Source: Methanothrix sp.
GTDB lineage: Archaea > Halobacteriota > Methanosarcinia > Methanotrichales > Methanotrichaceae
Assembly (NCBI GenBank): GCA_026394555.1
Contig: JAPKXZ010000066.1
Location: 1-64,000 of the forward strand
Reading direction: 5' to 3'
DNA: 64,000 nucleotides
This document shows positions 1 to 8,183 of the stretch, one piece after another. The position numbers were made by a program, and so were the translations under genes. The notes under the pieces were generated by a model, which was not told where the DNA came from, did not search any database, and saw only the letters and a program-made list of their open reading frames with translations. Within the stretch, counting starts at the first letter, position 1; every line of letters starts with the position of its first letter.

Positions 1-227
1 AAAATCGAGGAAATTGTAACAATATTGAGCATAATATTGGAGGATCGGTGCCTATTTTAGAAAATAATTCATACTTTTCTCAATAGTACTCAAAATGAAG
101 CTCCATAGGACTAAAATCAAGGGCTAAACCGACGCCCTCGAATAATCAGCATCATTCAGGTGCGTGGGGATATTTCTTTGAGAAAGAAGGGTTTAGCAGT
201 AGAATAGATGAAAGTTGTTTTGCACTC

Positions 228-803
228 TTGAGCTTAATACAAAATGCACCACCAAGCTCAATAAGTTGTGAGGAATTTAAATTTAAAGATATCCTATACA
301 AACAACAAAAAGCTGCTTATAAACCATACTTTGTTCACACTTCTCCAATTTATGGAAACGAGCGGCCTACAAGAGAAATTTATGAGAAAATCAAAGAGGA
401 ATTGAGAGGTGCAAAAGAAAACATAAGAATTATTTCACCGTACATTGATATGTATTATGAAGATATAATTAATATAAAACTTCAAAATCCCAATGTTAAT
501 ATACGAATTATAACTCGACCGCGGAAAGACATTAAGGGAGCTAGAGAACGAATAGCGAAAAATGTCCTAGATCTGCTAAATATTTCCATTGCTGGAAACC
601 TACGAACACAAGAACTAATCCATTCAAGGCTAATGATAATTGATGACAAATGGATTCTTGTCTCCTCTGCTGATTTGACAAGAGAAAGCTTGGTTGATGA
701 ATTCAATGCGGGAATATTTACACATGATGAGGAAACCGTTAAGAGATGCATCGATTATTTCGATAATATCTGGGAAGAATCTGATAAACTAAGTCAATCA
801 TAA
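228..803 (+). CDS. Phospholipase D-like (HKD fold) protein
   Basis: 191 residues from a TTG start. Residues about 55-185 look like one PLD-like phosphodiesterase half. They contain an HSRLMIIDD stretch (an HKD-type H-x-R/K-x4-D motif with Arg in the Lys position) followed by SSADL, the usual Ser/Asn-containing tail of that motif. Only one HKD half is present, so catalysis would need a dimer, or the domain may only bind ligand as in TrmB-type regulators. The frame stays open upstream back to a TGA at 96-98 with no ATG or GTG, and the translation there (WGYFFEKEGF) looks protein-like. The annotated start is therefore the best available one, and the gene may have lost its 5' end. Function is unknown. 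Confidence 0.6.
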   Translation: MSLIQNAPPSSISCEEFKFKDILYKQQKAAYKPYFVHTSPIYGNERPTREIYEKIKEELRGAKENIRIISPYIDMYYEDIINIKLQNPNVNIRIITRPRKDIKGARERIAKNVLDLLNISIAGNLRTQELIHSRLMIIDDKWILVSSADLTRESLVDEFNAGIFTHDEETVKRCIDYFDNIWEESDKLSQS

Positions 804-842
804 GAAGATATCTGAAAATCAAAAAAATATAACTAAAAAGAA

Positions 843-1247
843 TTAAGCCACCTGTTTCCCCGCCGCCGGTCCCCACATGGCGTTGTAGATCTCCGTGATC
901 TTGACCACGGCGCAGCTCTTGGCCGGCAGCTTGTTGTTGATGCCGTGCACCCAGGCCCGCATGGCCTCGAAATCCGGCCCCTCCTTGGTCACAGTGACAT
1001 TGCCCTTGATCTGGAAGGACTTCTTGGTGTCTCCATTGTAGCAGAGGATGGAGATCTTGGGATTCTCGGCCAGGTTCTGGGCGGTCTTGTAGAAGAAGTT
1101 GTCCGCGAGCATGATCGTCTCATCGTCTATGATCTTCATCAGTCCCACAAATACCACATTGGGCATGCCTGATTTGCTGGCTGTGGCTATCGGTATGGGC
1201 TTTTGCTTCTCCAATGTCTCTTTAACTTCCGCGGGCATCTTTACCAT
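843..1247 (-). CDS. Pyridoxamine 5'-phosphate oxidase-like flavin split-barrel protein
   Basis: 134 residues, the usual length of single-domain PPOX-like proteins in methanogens. The sequence follows the family pattern: a short N-terminal helix, then PIPIATASKSGMPNVVFVG, where the SGMPN turn contacts flavin, then a strand with NPKISILCYN, and a C-terminal ITEIYNAMWGP end. These proteins bind FMN or F420 and reduce small substrates in the cytoplasm; the true substrate is usually unknown. Stands alone on the minus strand, convergent with the PLD-like gene. The family call is firm and the activity is not. Confidence 0.85.
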   Translation of the reverse strand: MVKMPAEVKETLEKQKPIPIATASKSGMPNVVFVGLMKIIDDETIMLADNFFYKTAQNLAENPKISILCYNGDTKKSFQIKGNVTVTKEGPDFEAMRAWVHGINNKLPAKSCAVVKITEIYNAMWGPAAGKQVA

Positions 1248-1307
1248 TTTTAAATCACCTTGCTAATAGTTAAGGTCAAGCATTCCATAAATACTTGCGC
1301 GTCAAAA

Positions 1308-1772
1308 TTATAATGGCTTCGCCGCCTGGGAAAAGACGTTTTGCGTGGCTGTTACATTATAAAAAGTCCTGACCCTCCCCCCTGGATACACAACCGAGAA
1401 TCGGGCAATGCTTTCTTTTAGGGGCTTGTCCTTGCTGCCAAAAGGCATGGAATCGAAGAGATAATAGCCGCTGTTATATTTGCCCGCACCCACTACCAGC
1501 AGGGCCGCGCCTTCAATATCCGCCTTTATGAGCATAACATCGCGGTATCCTCCCAGGAAAGATATCAATTCCGGCTCCAGATATCTGCATCCCAGAGCCG
1601 ATACATAAAAGCGAGTAAAGGTATCCAGGGTGTAGTTCAACTCAAAAGTGGCATTTTCGCCATCGAGACGCATGGTCACTTCCTTTATGTCGAGGTACTC
1701 GATGCCATCGGCTGAACCGGCAGATAAAGCAAAGAGAGTAAAAAAGGCAAAAATTGCAGCTAGGCGGCGCAT
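1308..1772 (-). CDS. Secreted or membrane-anchored hypothetical protein
   Basis: 154 residues. A clear signal peptide (MRRLAAIFAFFTLFALSAGSADG) precedes a soluble domain of predicted beta strands, with N-glycosylation-like NxT/NxS sites (NATF, NYT, NVT). It lies 3 nt downstream of the DUF2116 zinc-ribbon gene on the same strand, so the two are probably cotranscribed. No family recognised. The location outside the cytoplasmic membrane is inferred from the signal peptide only. Confidence 0.65.
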   Translation of the reverse strand: MRRLAAIFAFFTLFALSAGSADGIEYLDIKEVTMRLDGENATFELNYTLDTFTRFYVSALGCRYLEPELISFLGGYRDVMLIKADIEGAALLVVGAGKYNSGYYLFDSMPFGSKDKPLKESIARFSVVYPGGRVRTFYNVTATQNVFSQAAKPL

Positions 1773-1775
1773 CCT

Positions 1776-1970
1776 TCACCCATACATCTTAAGGATCGAC
1801 GGCAGGAACAAAACCAGTCCCATTATGGCAAGAAATGCTAGAAATAAGAGCTGCTGCTTTCTTTGAGCCGATTTGAACTTCGACTCGCATAGCTCGTCGC
1901 AGAAGTTCTCGTCCGGACGCACGGCATTGCCGCAGACCATGCAGTGTTTATGCGGCATAATATCTGTCAT
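1776..1970 (-). CDS. DUF2116-type zinc-ribbon membrane protein
   Basis: 64 residues. An N-terminal zinc ribbon has HCMVCG followed by CDELCE (two Cys pairs), then a basic stretch KSAQRKQQ and one C-terminal transmembrane helix (LLFLAFLAIMGLVLFLPSI). This is the layout of the archaeal DUF2116 family: a cytoplasmic zinc ribbon anchored by its tail. Upstream partner of the signal-peptide protein at 1308-1772, which begins 3 nt after this stop. Role unknown in the family. Confidence 0.8.
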   Translation of the reverse strand: MTDIMPHKHCMVCGNAVRPDENFCDELCESKFKSAQRKQQLLFLAFLAIMGLVLFLPSILKMYG

Positions 1971-2264
1971 CCTATCACCATAAACGGCTTTAGAAGAGAG
2001 AGTAAATAAGGTTTTGCCCTGACCACCGCTGCTCTCGGGCAGGGAAAAGTGACTCTGCCTGGTGGCAAGCTCCGGATATATATTACTTTTAAAATAACAT
2101 AATTAACACAATTATACAGTTTGGCATTTTTCGTGGCAGTCCTTCTTTCAATGAAGAAAAAATTCAAGGATTATTTTTCCACTGGAAATAAAGGGGTTGA
2201 TCGTGAGGATATTTCGCCCGGATTTTGCATTAACTATAAAAGGTTCCGGGCAAATCAACTTCTC

Positions 2265-4259
2265 ATGCTTAGAATTCCGATGATCATCTTCATGGCCTTG
2301 CTCATCTGGCTTATGCCAATCGAAGGAGCAAGAACGTATATCGTTGACGACAGCGGCTTTGCCAATTTTAATACCATTCAGGAGGCCGTTGTTGCTGCCA
2401 GTAATGGAGATACCATATACATCAAGCCTGGTGAGTATCATGAAGAGGTAATCCTGAACAAGAGCCTGACGCTAATGCCCCTCACCGGCGAGAACGAGCC
2501 TATAATCCTCAAAGGAGACGGCCTGGAAACGGGGATCACCATAACCGCAGATGACTGCTCTTTGCAGGGGCTAACCATGCAGGACTTTACCGGCCCGGCG
2601 ATATATGTTCAATCCAGTCGAAACTCCATCAAGGAAAACGTGTTGAAAAACGCCAATCCCGCCATACTGGTGCGCGGCTCGCATGAAAATATAATTGCCG
2701 AAAACACAATAATGGACAGCCAGGGAGCAGTGGCCCTTTGGGAGAACTCCACCAAAACCACGGTTTCAGAAAACGATATCTTAGGCTGCAATATGTCCAT
2801 TGTCGTGCGGGATGCTACAAAAAATAAAATCATTAATAACAAAATATCGGAAGCTTACTGGGGTATCTGGCTTGAACATGCCGGGAGCTGCCAGATCGAA
2901 AGCAACGATATACAAAGCGAAAGATACGGCATGTGGGTTTTTAACAGCAGCTACGTTAATATTTCCCAAAATAAAGTTAGCATTCGAGGTTCTGCCTCCG
3001 GCATCGCACAAGGCATAAATCTCGCCAATGCCAGTGGAAATATATTGCGGGGTAATGTTATCAATGACGCGGCTTTCGGCCTGCTCATTTTAAGCAGTAA
3101 GAACAACAAACTGATCGATAACGCTATTTTCCGCAGCACAAATGCCGTTTTTATCAAGGACTCAGACTCGGAGGAGCTGAAAAATAACAGCATTAAAGCG
3201 ACGGAATACGGCATAAGGATGGAAAACTCCAGCCGAAATTCCTTGCTTCAAAACAAGATAGAAAACGGCACGGTTGGCTTTGACCTGGGCACAAGCAGAC
3301 AGAACAATATCTCCGAAAACCAGTTCTTTGGCATAATGGACACTGCGATACAGATTACATCCTCTAACGAAAACACCTTCTCCGGCAATGGGATCACAGA
3401 TAGTTCTAAAGGGATCATCTTATTGGAATCATCCGCCAATAAGCTGGTGGCTAATCGCTTCCAGAATGTAGAGTGGAGCCTTTACATAGAGGCTGGGACA
3501 AAGGAGGGCTTTAATAATTCCATAGATGAATCCAATGTAGTAGATCTTGTCCCCATAGTCTATCTCTTTGGCCGTTTTGGCGAGCAGATCCAGGATAGAG
3601 ATATTGCTCACCTCACATTAGCGTACTGCGAAAATGTCACAGTGAAGAATACAGACATCACCAACGATGCCGTATTCCTCTTCGATTCAAAGAAAAACCG
3701 GATCCTGGAGAACAACATCTCCGGGAGCTTTGGCATGCGTATCGTGCAGTCCAATGAAAATGAGATCTCAGGCAACCGCTTGCTTGGCAATAAATTTAGC
3801 GGCATGTTCCTATATGCCTCGGACTTAAATCAAATTACAGGAAATAATGCCTCGCATAACAGCCAGAACGGCATATCGCTCCTATCCTGCAACAAGAACA
3901 TCATTCGCGACAATGTGGTAAATGAAAATGCAGCCACAGGTATCTGGCTAAACCTCTCCCATGATAACCAGGTATATCTGAATAACATCAGCAACAATCG
4001 TCTCGGCCTGCAGGTATTGCTCTCTACAGGAAACCAAATATTCCACAATAACTTCCTCGGCGATCAGGAGCATTCGCAGGATATTGGCGGCAGCAATCGC
4101 TGGGACGAGGGCAATGTCACAGGCGGCAACTACTGGAAGGGTCACGTGGCCAAAGGCAATCCCAGTTTGGATTGGCCGAGGATGATCAAAGGCGGAAGCA
4201 TGCTGGACAACTATCCCTTCCAGGATGAGAGCGGCTGGCTGAGGGCAGCCGCCGCTTGA
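2265..4259 (+). CDS. Secreted parallel beta-helix (NosD/CASH-type) repeat protein
   Basis: 664 residues from the ATG at 2265, chosen because it gives a compact signal peptide (MLRIPMIIFMALLIWLMPIEGA). The frame is open further upstream (ATG at 2151, TTG at 2121) and a longer start is possible. After the signal comes YIVDDSGFANFNTIQEAV, the usual opening of archaeal CASH/NosD proteins, then about 20 right-handed beta-helix rungs with recurring N-x-I-x-x-N, GI and NN turns. Such proteins are surface or extracellular and are often linked to glycan binding or cell envelope structure in methanogens. Many Asn-rich turns are also potential N-glycosylation sites. Substrate not predictable. Confidence 0.8.
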   Translation: MLRIPMIIFMALLIWLMPIEGARTYIVDDSGFANFNTIQEAVVAASNGDTIYIKPGEYHEEVILNKSLTLMPLTGENEPIILKGDGLETGITITADDCSLQGLTMQDFTGPAIYVQSSRNSIKENVLKNANPAILVRGSHENIIAENTIMDSQGAVALWENSTKTTVSENDILGCNMSIVVRDATKNKIINNKISEAYWGIWLEHAGSCQIESNDIQSERYGMWVFNSSYVNISQNKVSIRGSASGIAQGINLANASGNILRGNVINDAAFGLLILSSKNNKLIDNAIFRSTNAVFIKDSDSEELKNNSIKATEYGIRMENSSRNSLLQNKIENGTVGFDLGTSRQNNISENQFFGIMDTAIQITSSNENTFSGNGITDSSKGIILLESSANKLVANRFQNVEWSLYIEAGTKEGFNNSIDESNVVDLVPIVYLFGRFGEQIQDRDIAHLTLAYCENVTVKNTDITNDAVFLFDSKKNRILENNISGSFGMRIVQSNENEISGNRLLGNKFSGMFLYASDLNQITGNNASHNSQNGISLLSCNKNIIRDNVVNENAATGIWLNLSHDNQVYLNNISNNRLGLQVLLSTGNQIFHNNFLGDQEHSQDIGGSNRWDEGNVTGGNYWKGHVAKGNPSLDWPRMIKGGSMLDNYPFQDESGWLRAAAA

Positions 4260-4300
4260 AGCCGCAATACTTAAGATGATGAAGAAATAAGGAGTTATAT

Positions 4301-4474
4301 ATGGCAAAGAAAAAGAATGAAGGCAGCGGTCTTCAGTCATCAGCAGGCCTCATGAGGTACTTCGAGGCGGATGATACTGCAATAAAGCTTAATCCTAAGA
4401 TGGTTCTGGGAGCCTGTATCGGTGCAGGCGCAGTAGTAATGGGACTGAATATCGCCTTTGGCCTCTGGCCTTAG
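4301..4474 (+). CDS. secG: Preprotein translocase subunit Sec61-beta (SecG)
   Basis: 57 residues. The archaeal Sec61-beta pattern is clear: basic N-terminus MAKKKNEGSGLQSSAGLMRYFE, then KLNPKMVLGACIGAGA and a single C-terminal transmembrane helix ending NIAFGLWP. It forms the non-essential beta subunit of the SecYE-beta channel that exports and inserts proteins. A GGAG at 4291-4294 sits 6 nt before the ATG and fixes the start. It lies 41 nt after the beta-helix gene. Confidence 0.93.
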   Translation: MAKKKNEGSGLQSSAGLMRYFEADDTAIKLNPKMVLGACIGAGAVVMGLNIAFGLWP

Positions 4475-4654
4475 ACGATATTGCTTATTCACCAGGCGAG
4501 ATCACAGCCAGGAGAAAGATGTTCCTGGCCATCTCTAGCTTTGCGTATTAGCTCTATAACTTTTAATTTAATCAACATCTCAGCAGCCATTTCATCAGCC
4601 TGAAAATGGGTTAGGTCCAAAACAGCTTGATGCTTAAACCAGCCCCGGTTTCCG

Positions 4655-5281
4655 TTACTTTATTTGTAGGATTTTAACCGAATTGATAAATCGTTCTGTG
4701 GCTTCTTGACTATAGGTGGAGAGAATCAATCCTAATGCCGTGGATGCCAGAACACCTCCCGGTCGATCCAGGTGATATTCTACAGGATAGACCGCAATGT
4801 AGACCGGCTCATTCATTGGACACTTCAGGCCCCGGGCAAATATCCCCGATCGACCGTCTATCGCTCTCGTTGTTACATTGATATCCTTGCATACTTTGGA
4901 TTTGGTGAGGGTACCGTTGGCAAGGGCCATCATGCTGGATTGGTTGATTAGAGATGCATCGCCCTTGGAGTACATTATGACCGATACCTTCAAAATCTTG
5001 GTCTTATCGGACGGCGATGCCAGAGTCAGTGCATCTGTCGCGATGGCCGTTTTTCCTGAAGTGCTGTCTCCATGCGACACGCTGCTTTGGTACTCGTCCA
5101 TCTCCGACCAGTTGAAGGCGACCTTCCACTTGCCGCAGTCCTCGGAGACGGAAGTGACAGACAATTCATCCATCATCGAACCATGTACCTGCATGGTAAG
5201 AAAGAGTGCCAGACAAAGTGCCAGGCCAAGCAAAAAAGGAGTTGAGAAGTATCTGTCTTTTGCCAATATCACTATTATCAC
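4655..5281 (-). CDS. Secreted hypothetical protein
   Basis: 208 residues. Starts at a GTG directly after the TAG of the upstream gene (no spacer), so translation is likely coupled. A hydrophobic N-terminal segment (FLLGLALCLALFLTMQVHG) is a signal peptide or anchor. The rest is soluble, with Cys pairs and potential glycosylation sites (NWS, NQS, NGT, NVT). The C-terminal part YSQEATERFINSVKILQI resembles the end of PsbP/DUF-type lipoprotein folds, but I cannot name a family. It probably works with the adjacent secreted protein. Confidence 0.6.
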   Translation of the reverse strand: MIIVILAKDRYFSTPFLLGLALCLALFLTMQVHGSMMDELSVTSVSEDCGKWKVAFNWSEMDEYQSSVSHGDSTSGKTAIATDALTLASPSDKTKILKVSVIMYSKGDASLINQSSMMALANGTLTKSKVCKDINVTTRAIDGRSGIFARGLKCPMNEPVYIAVYPVEYHLDRPGGVLASTALGLILSTYSQEATERFINSVKILQIK

Positions 5282-5935
5282 CTACAGTGGAGCCATCCTG
5301 GGCAATATGTCAGGATTGATTCCATTTGCCAGCTTTGTAACATCCTTGAATCGGCTTTCGCTCTTTGCAAAGCCGGGCTTTTCGCTCTCTTCGCTGGCAT
5401 TAGACTCATTCTTCTGCTCTGTGCTCGGTAGCTTCGTCTGGACGGCAGGCAAAGGAGCTGTTGTGACCACGGCTGGGGTGTAGCCGGATGTATCCGGGCT
5501 GATCAATGTAGCGGTGAAATCGCCCCGGCTGGCTTTTCCGTTGCTGTCCGATCGGATGAAAAACCCAGACATGCTGTCGCCTTCCAAGCTAGCGCTTATG
5601 TAGATGGCTGCCAGCGCCTCGCCCTCTAAAGCCGCCAGGGAAAAGGAGACGGCATTTGCGGAAAGAGACCCTGCCAGGGCTCCATTCCAGGGATTATCGC
5701 CTTCGAATTTGGCCAGGCCATAGAGGGATTGGTCTGATTGGTTCACGGCCAACACGATCTCCTTTTCTCCTAAAGTGGCTTTCCAGATGCCCTGCGCGCT
5801 GGCTGAAGTAGTAGGCGTGACCTCTTTTGTCGTCGCATTATTTTCCATCGATGTGGAATTCTGAGCCGGTACCAAATATATGGACAGAGAGAGCGTCAAA
5901 AGAAGAATTGCCACTAAACCTAAATTTCTGATCAT
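5282..5935 (-). CDS. Secreted hypothetical protein
   Basis: 217 residues from the ATG at 5935, which gives a clean signal peptide (MIRNLGLVAILLLTLSLSIYLVPAQ). A GGAGG lies about 11 nt upstream of this ATG, which supports it over the longer reading beginning at 6064. The mature part starts with a Ser/Thr-rich linker, then a beta-rich domain (IWKATLGEKEIVLAVNQSDQSLYGLAKFEGD) and a low-complexity C-terminus. First gene of a two-gene unit with 4655-5281. No family recognised. Confidence 0.65.
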   Translation of the reverse strand: MIRNLGLVAILLLTLSLSIYLVPAQNSTSMENNATTKEVTPTTSASAQGIWKATLGEKEIVLAVNQSDQSLYGLAKFEGDNPWNGALAGSLSANAVSFSLAALEGEALAAIYISASLEGDSMSGFFIRSDSNGKASRGDFTATLISPDTSGYTPAVVTTAPLPAVQTKLPSTEQKNESNASEESEKPGFAKSESRFKDVTKLANGINPDILPRMAPL

Positions 5936-6032
5936 CAAGCCCCAAACCTCCATTATAATCATTTGAGCCAGGTCTAATTGAGCCCTTATCATATTAATAT
6001 AGATTGCCAAAGCGACCCCACAAGCTAAATAT

Positions 6033-6926
6033 ATGAATCGAACATATTGGCGGATGATGGACATACTTCAAGCCCAGATAGGCGGAGAATTCGTCAGTAC
6101 TCTGATCAATAATATCTGGTTTCTCTTATTCATATTTCTCTTTCTGGTCCCCATGATGCAGAGGTACTACCTGCAGATGGCAAGAAAGAGCGTCCTGGCA
6201 AAGCTGGGCAAGACGCGGGGCACGCAGGTCATAACCCTCATCCATCGCCAGGAGACCATCAGCTTTCTTGGCATCCCTTTAGCCCGCTACATTGATATTG
6301 ATGACAGCGAGCGGGTTTTAAGGGCCATTCGCGCCGCGCAAAAGGATGTGCCCATCGACATCATCCTGCATACTCCAGGGGGGCTGGCTCTGGCAGCCAC
6401 GCAAATCGCCATGGCGCTAAAAGCCCATCCCGCCAAGAAGACGGTAATTGTGCCCCACTACGCCATGAGCGGCGGAACTCTCATCGCTTTTGCCGCCGAC
6501 AAAATAATCATGGACCCACACGCGGCCCTGGGCCCCGTCGATCCTCAATTGGGTGATATGCAGGGCAGCTACCCAGCGACATCGCTCCTGGCAGTCGTCG
6601 GCAAGAAGAAGATCGATGAGATAGACGACAGGACCCTTATCTTCGCCGAGGAGGCGCGAAAAGCCATGAACCAGATGAGAAATCTCCTGAAAAAAATTCT
6701 GGATGGGAAGTGCGGCGGCGAGAAGATGGAGGGCATCATCGAGGAGTTCGTCTCGGGAAAATATACGCACGACCATCCCTTTATGGCCGAGCAGGTCCAA
6801 TTGCTCCTGGGTGAATGCGTAGAGACCAATGTCCCGGAAGAGGTCTATGCCCTGATGGATCTGTACCGCATGGAAGCGGGAAGGAGCCGCCCCGGTGTGG
6901 AGTATGTGCCCTTGATGAAGCATTAG
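6033..6926 (+). CDS. SDH/ClpP-fold membrane serine protease (DUF114 family)
   Basis: 297 residues. One transmembrane helix near residues 26-42 is followed by a ClpP/SppA-like crotonase-fold domain. HTPGG at 113-117 is the oxyanion-hole segment, and HYAMSGGT holds the candidate nucleophile Ser146; PHAALGPVDPQLG follows as in the archaeal family. These membrane-anchored proteases are thought to cleave membrane or secreted peptides. The start could also be one of the ATGs at 6054 or 6057; no Shine-Dalgarno separates them. Divergent from the secreted-protein pair, with 97 nt between starts. Confidence 0.85.
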   Translation: MNRTYWRMMDILQAQIGGEFVSTLINNIWFLLFIFLFLVPMMQRYYLQMARKSVLAKLGKTRGTQVITLIHRQETISFLGIPLARYIDIDDSERVLRAIRAAQKDVPIDIILHTPGGLALAATQIAMALKAHPAKKTVIVPHYAMSGGTLIAFAADKIIMDPHAALGPVDPQLGDMQGSYPATSLLAVVGKKKIDEIDDRTLIFAEEARKAMNQMRNLLKKILDGKCGGEKMEGIIEEFVSGKYTHDHPFMAEQVQLLLGECVETNVPEEVYALMDLYRMEAGRSRPGVEYVPLMKH

Positions 6927-6998
6927 GGGGCATTTAGTATTGCATATCTACCGATCCCATCCCTGAGCAGCCCCCGGCAGGCATCGGCATCTTTTCAG

Positions 6999-8165
6999 CT
7001 ACAGCGCCAGTTTATGGCCCTTCTCCAGCTTTTGAATCTGCTCTTCGCCTTTGGCTGCCAATTCTTTGTACTTATTGATAGTAACCAGCATATTGGACAG
7101 CGCGTCCCGCCTAAAGTTGCTGATGGAATCCAATGCTTCCATGACATTGGCAAAGGCAGTCTCTATCGCCTCGACAGAGATATTGGCTTGCATTGCCAGT
7201 TTCTGGATTTCCGGCCCTTGTTCCTTCAGCATTTCCGAGTTGTCAATGATGATTTTTTCAGTGGTATTATTGAAAATTTTAAGCTTCTCCAGGACAATCT
7301 TCTGGTTATGGAGAGCGATGGCAGCCACCATTGAGTTCCGAAAAGCGGGAATCGTCATCCTTTTGGCCCTTTCTACCCCGCGTATCAGTTCCTTATTATT
7401 CCGGATCACAATCTCTGTCGTCATTACGCCCTGCTGATTGACGACGATCATCGTCTGCATATCCATAAGCCGCTGCCGCAGCGGAAAGAGGACTTCGTCC
7501 GTGACAAATCTAATTTTTTCCTGGTCTTCATTCCTGGCTCTGGCAGCTTCGATCTGCGTTTCAATCTCTTCGTCCATCAGGATTACGATCTGGATCTCTT
7601 CCTTCAGCTTTTTAGTCAAAATGCGCATTGCATGCTGTTCGATCTCCAGAGTGGTATTATCGTTTTCCAGAGTTTTTCTCCCTCTGTCCAATGAGATGGT
7701 GATATTCGCAATCACGTCATTTACTTTCTGGTATTTGGCATAATAGTCCATGATCTGTTCTAACAGCTTTCCCAAAATGCGGTTCTTGTAGAAATCACTC
7801 CGGTTGGGATCAAGGCGTCTAAATTCCCGCTGCAAATCCACTAAACTTTTTGCCACAGGGCCGCCTTCATCGCCATCTTTGGACAGCTTCTCTACTGTCA
7901 TCTGCAGCAAAGAATTTTTGGCTTCCAAGCGTTTTATTGTGTCAGCGCCAGAATACTCGATTTCCTGGAGGATATCTTTCTTTTTGGCAAAATCATCGAG
8001 ATCCAGGTTTATAATTTCATCAACCTTGCGTTTCGCTACCTCCCTAAGCCGGGCTACTTCTACCTCCTTCTTGATCCCCGCTTCATTGGGCACCTTCATT
8101 GTAAAAGGTTCCTGGATCTCCTTCTTGATCGACGCCCCATCGGGCACTTCCATAGTAAAGGCCAT
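6999..8165 (-). CDS. TelA-family (toxic anion resistance) protein
   Basis: 388 residues, mostly long helices, with the TelA signature in the middle (NQQGVMTTEIVIRNNKELIRGVERA, then AALALHNQKIVLEKL-like sequence). TelA proteins are cytoplasmic coiled-coil proteins linked to tellurite resistance and envelope stress; their biochemistry is not settled. The first 35 residues carry an imperfect internal duplication (FTMEVPDGASIKKE / FTMKVPNEAGIKKE). Third gene of a cassette after the XpaC-like and vWA genes, 18 nt from the latter. Confidence 0.88.
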   Translation of the reverse strand: MAFTMEVPDGASIKKEIQEPFTMKVPNEAGIKKEVEVARLREVAKRKVDEIINLDLDDFAKKKDILQEIEYSGADTIKRLEAKNSLLQMTVEKLSKDGDEGGPVAKSLVDLQREFRRLDPNRSDFYKNRILGKLLEQIMDYYAKYQKVNDVIANITISLDRGRKTLENDNTTLEIEQHAMRILTKKLKEEIQIVILMDEEIETQIEAARARNEDQEKIRFVTDEVLFPLRQRLMDMQTMIVVNQQGVMTTEIVIRNNKELIRGVERAKRMTIPAFRNSMVAAIALHNQKIVLEKLKIFNNTTEKIIIDNSEMLKEQGPEIQKLAMQANISVEAIETAFANVMEALDSISNFRRDALSNMLVTINKYKELAAKGEEQIQKLEKGHKLAL

Positions 8166-8183
8166 TCTTAATTCCTCCCAGGA

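Noticed and set aside
1967-2167. 66-residue minus-strand frame
   Set aside because: Lies in the divergent spacer with no start signal; it ends inside the DUF2116 gene start and has no family.
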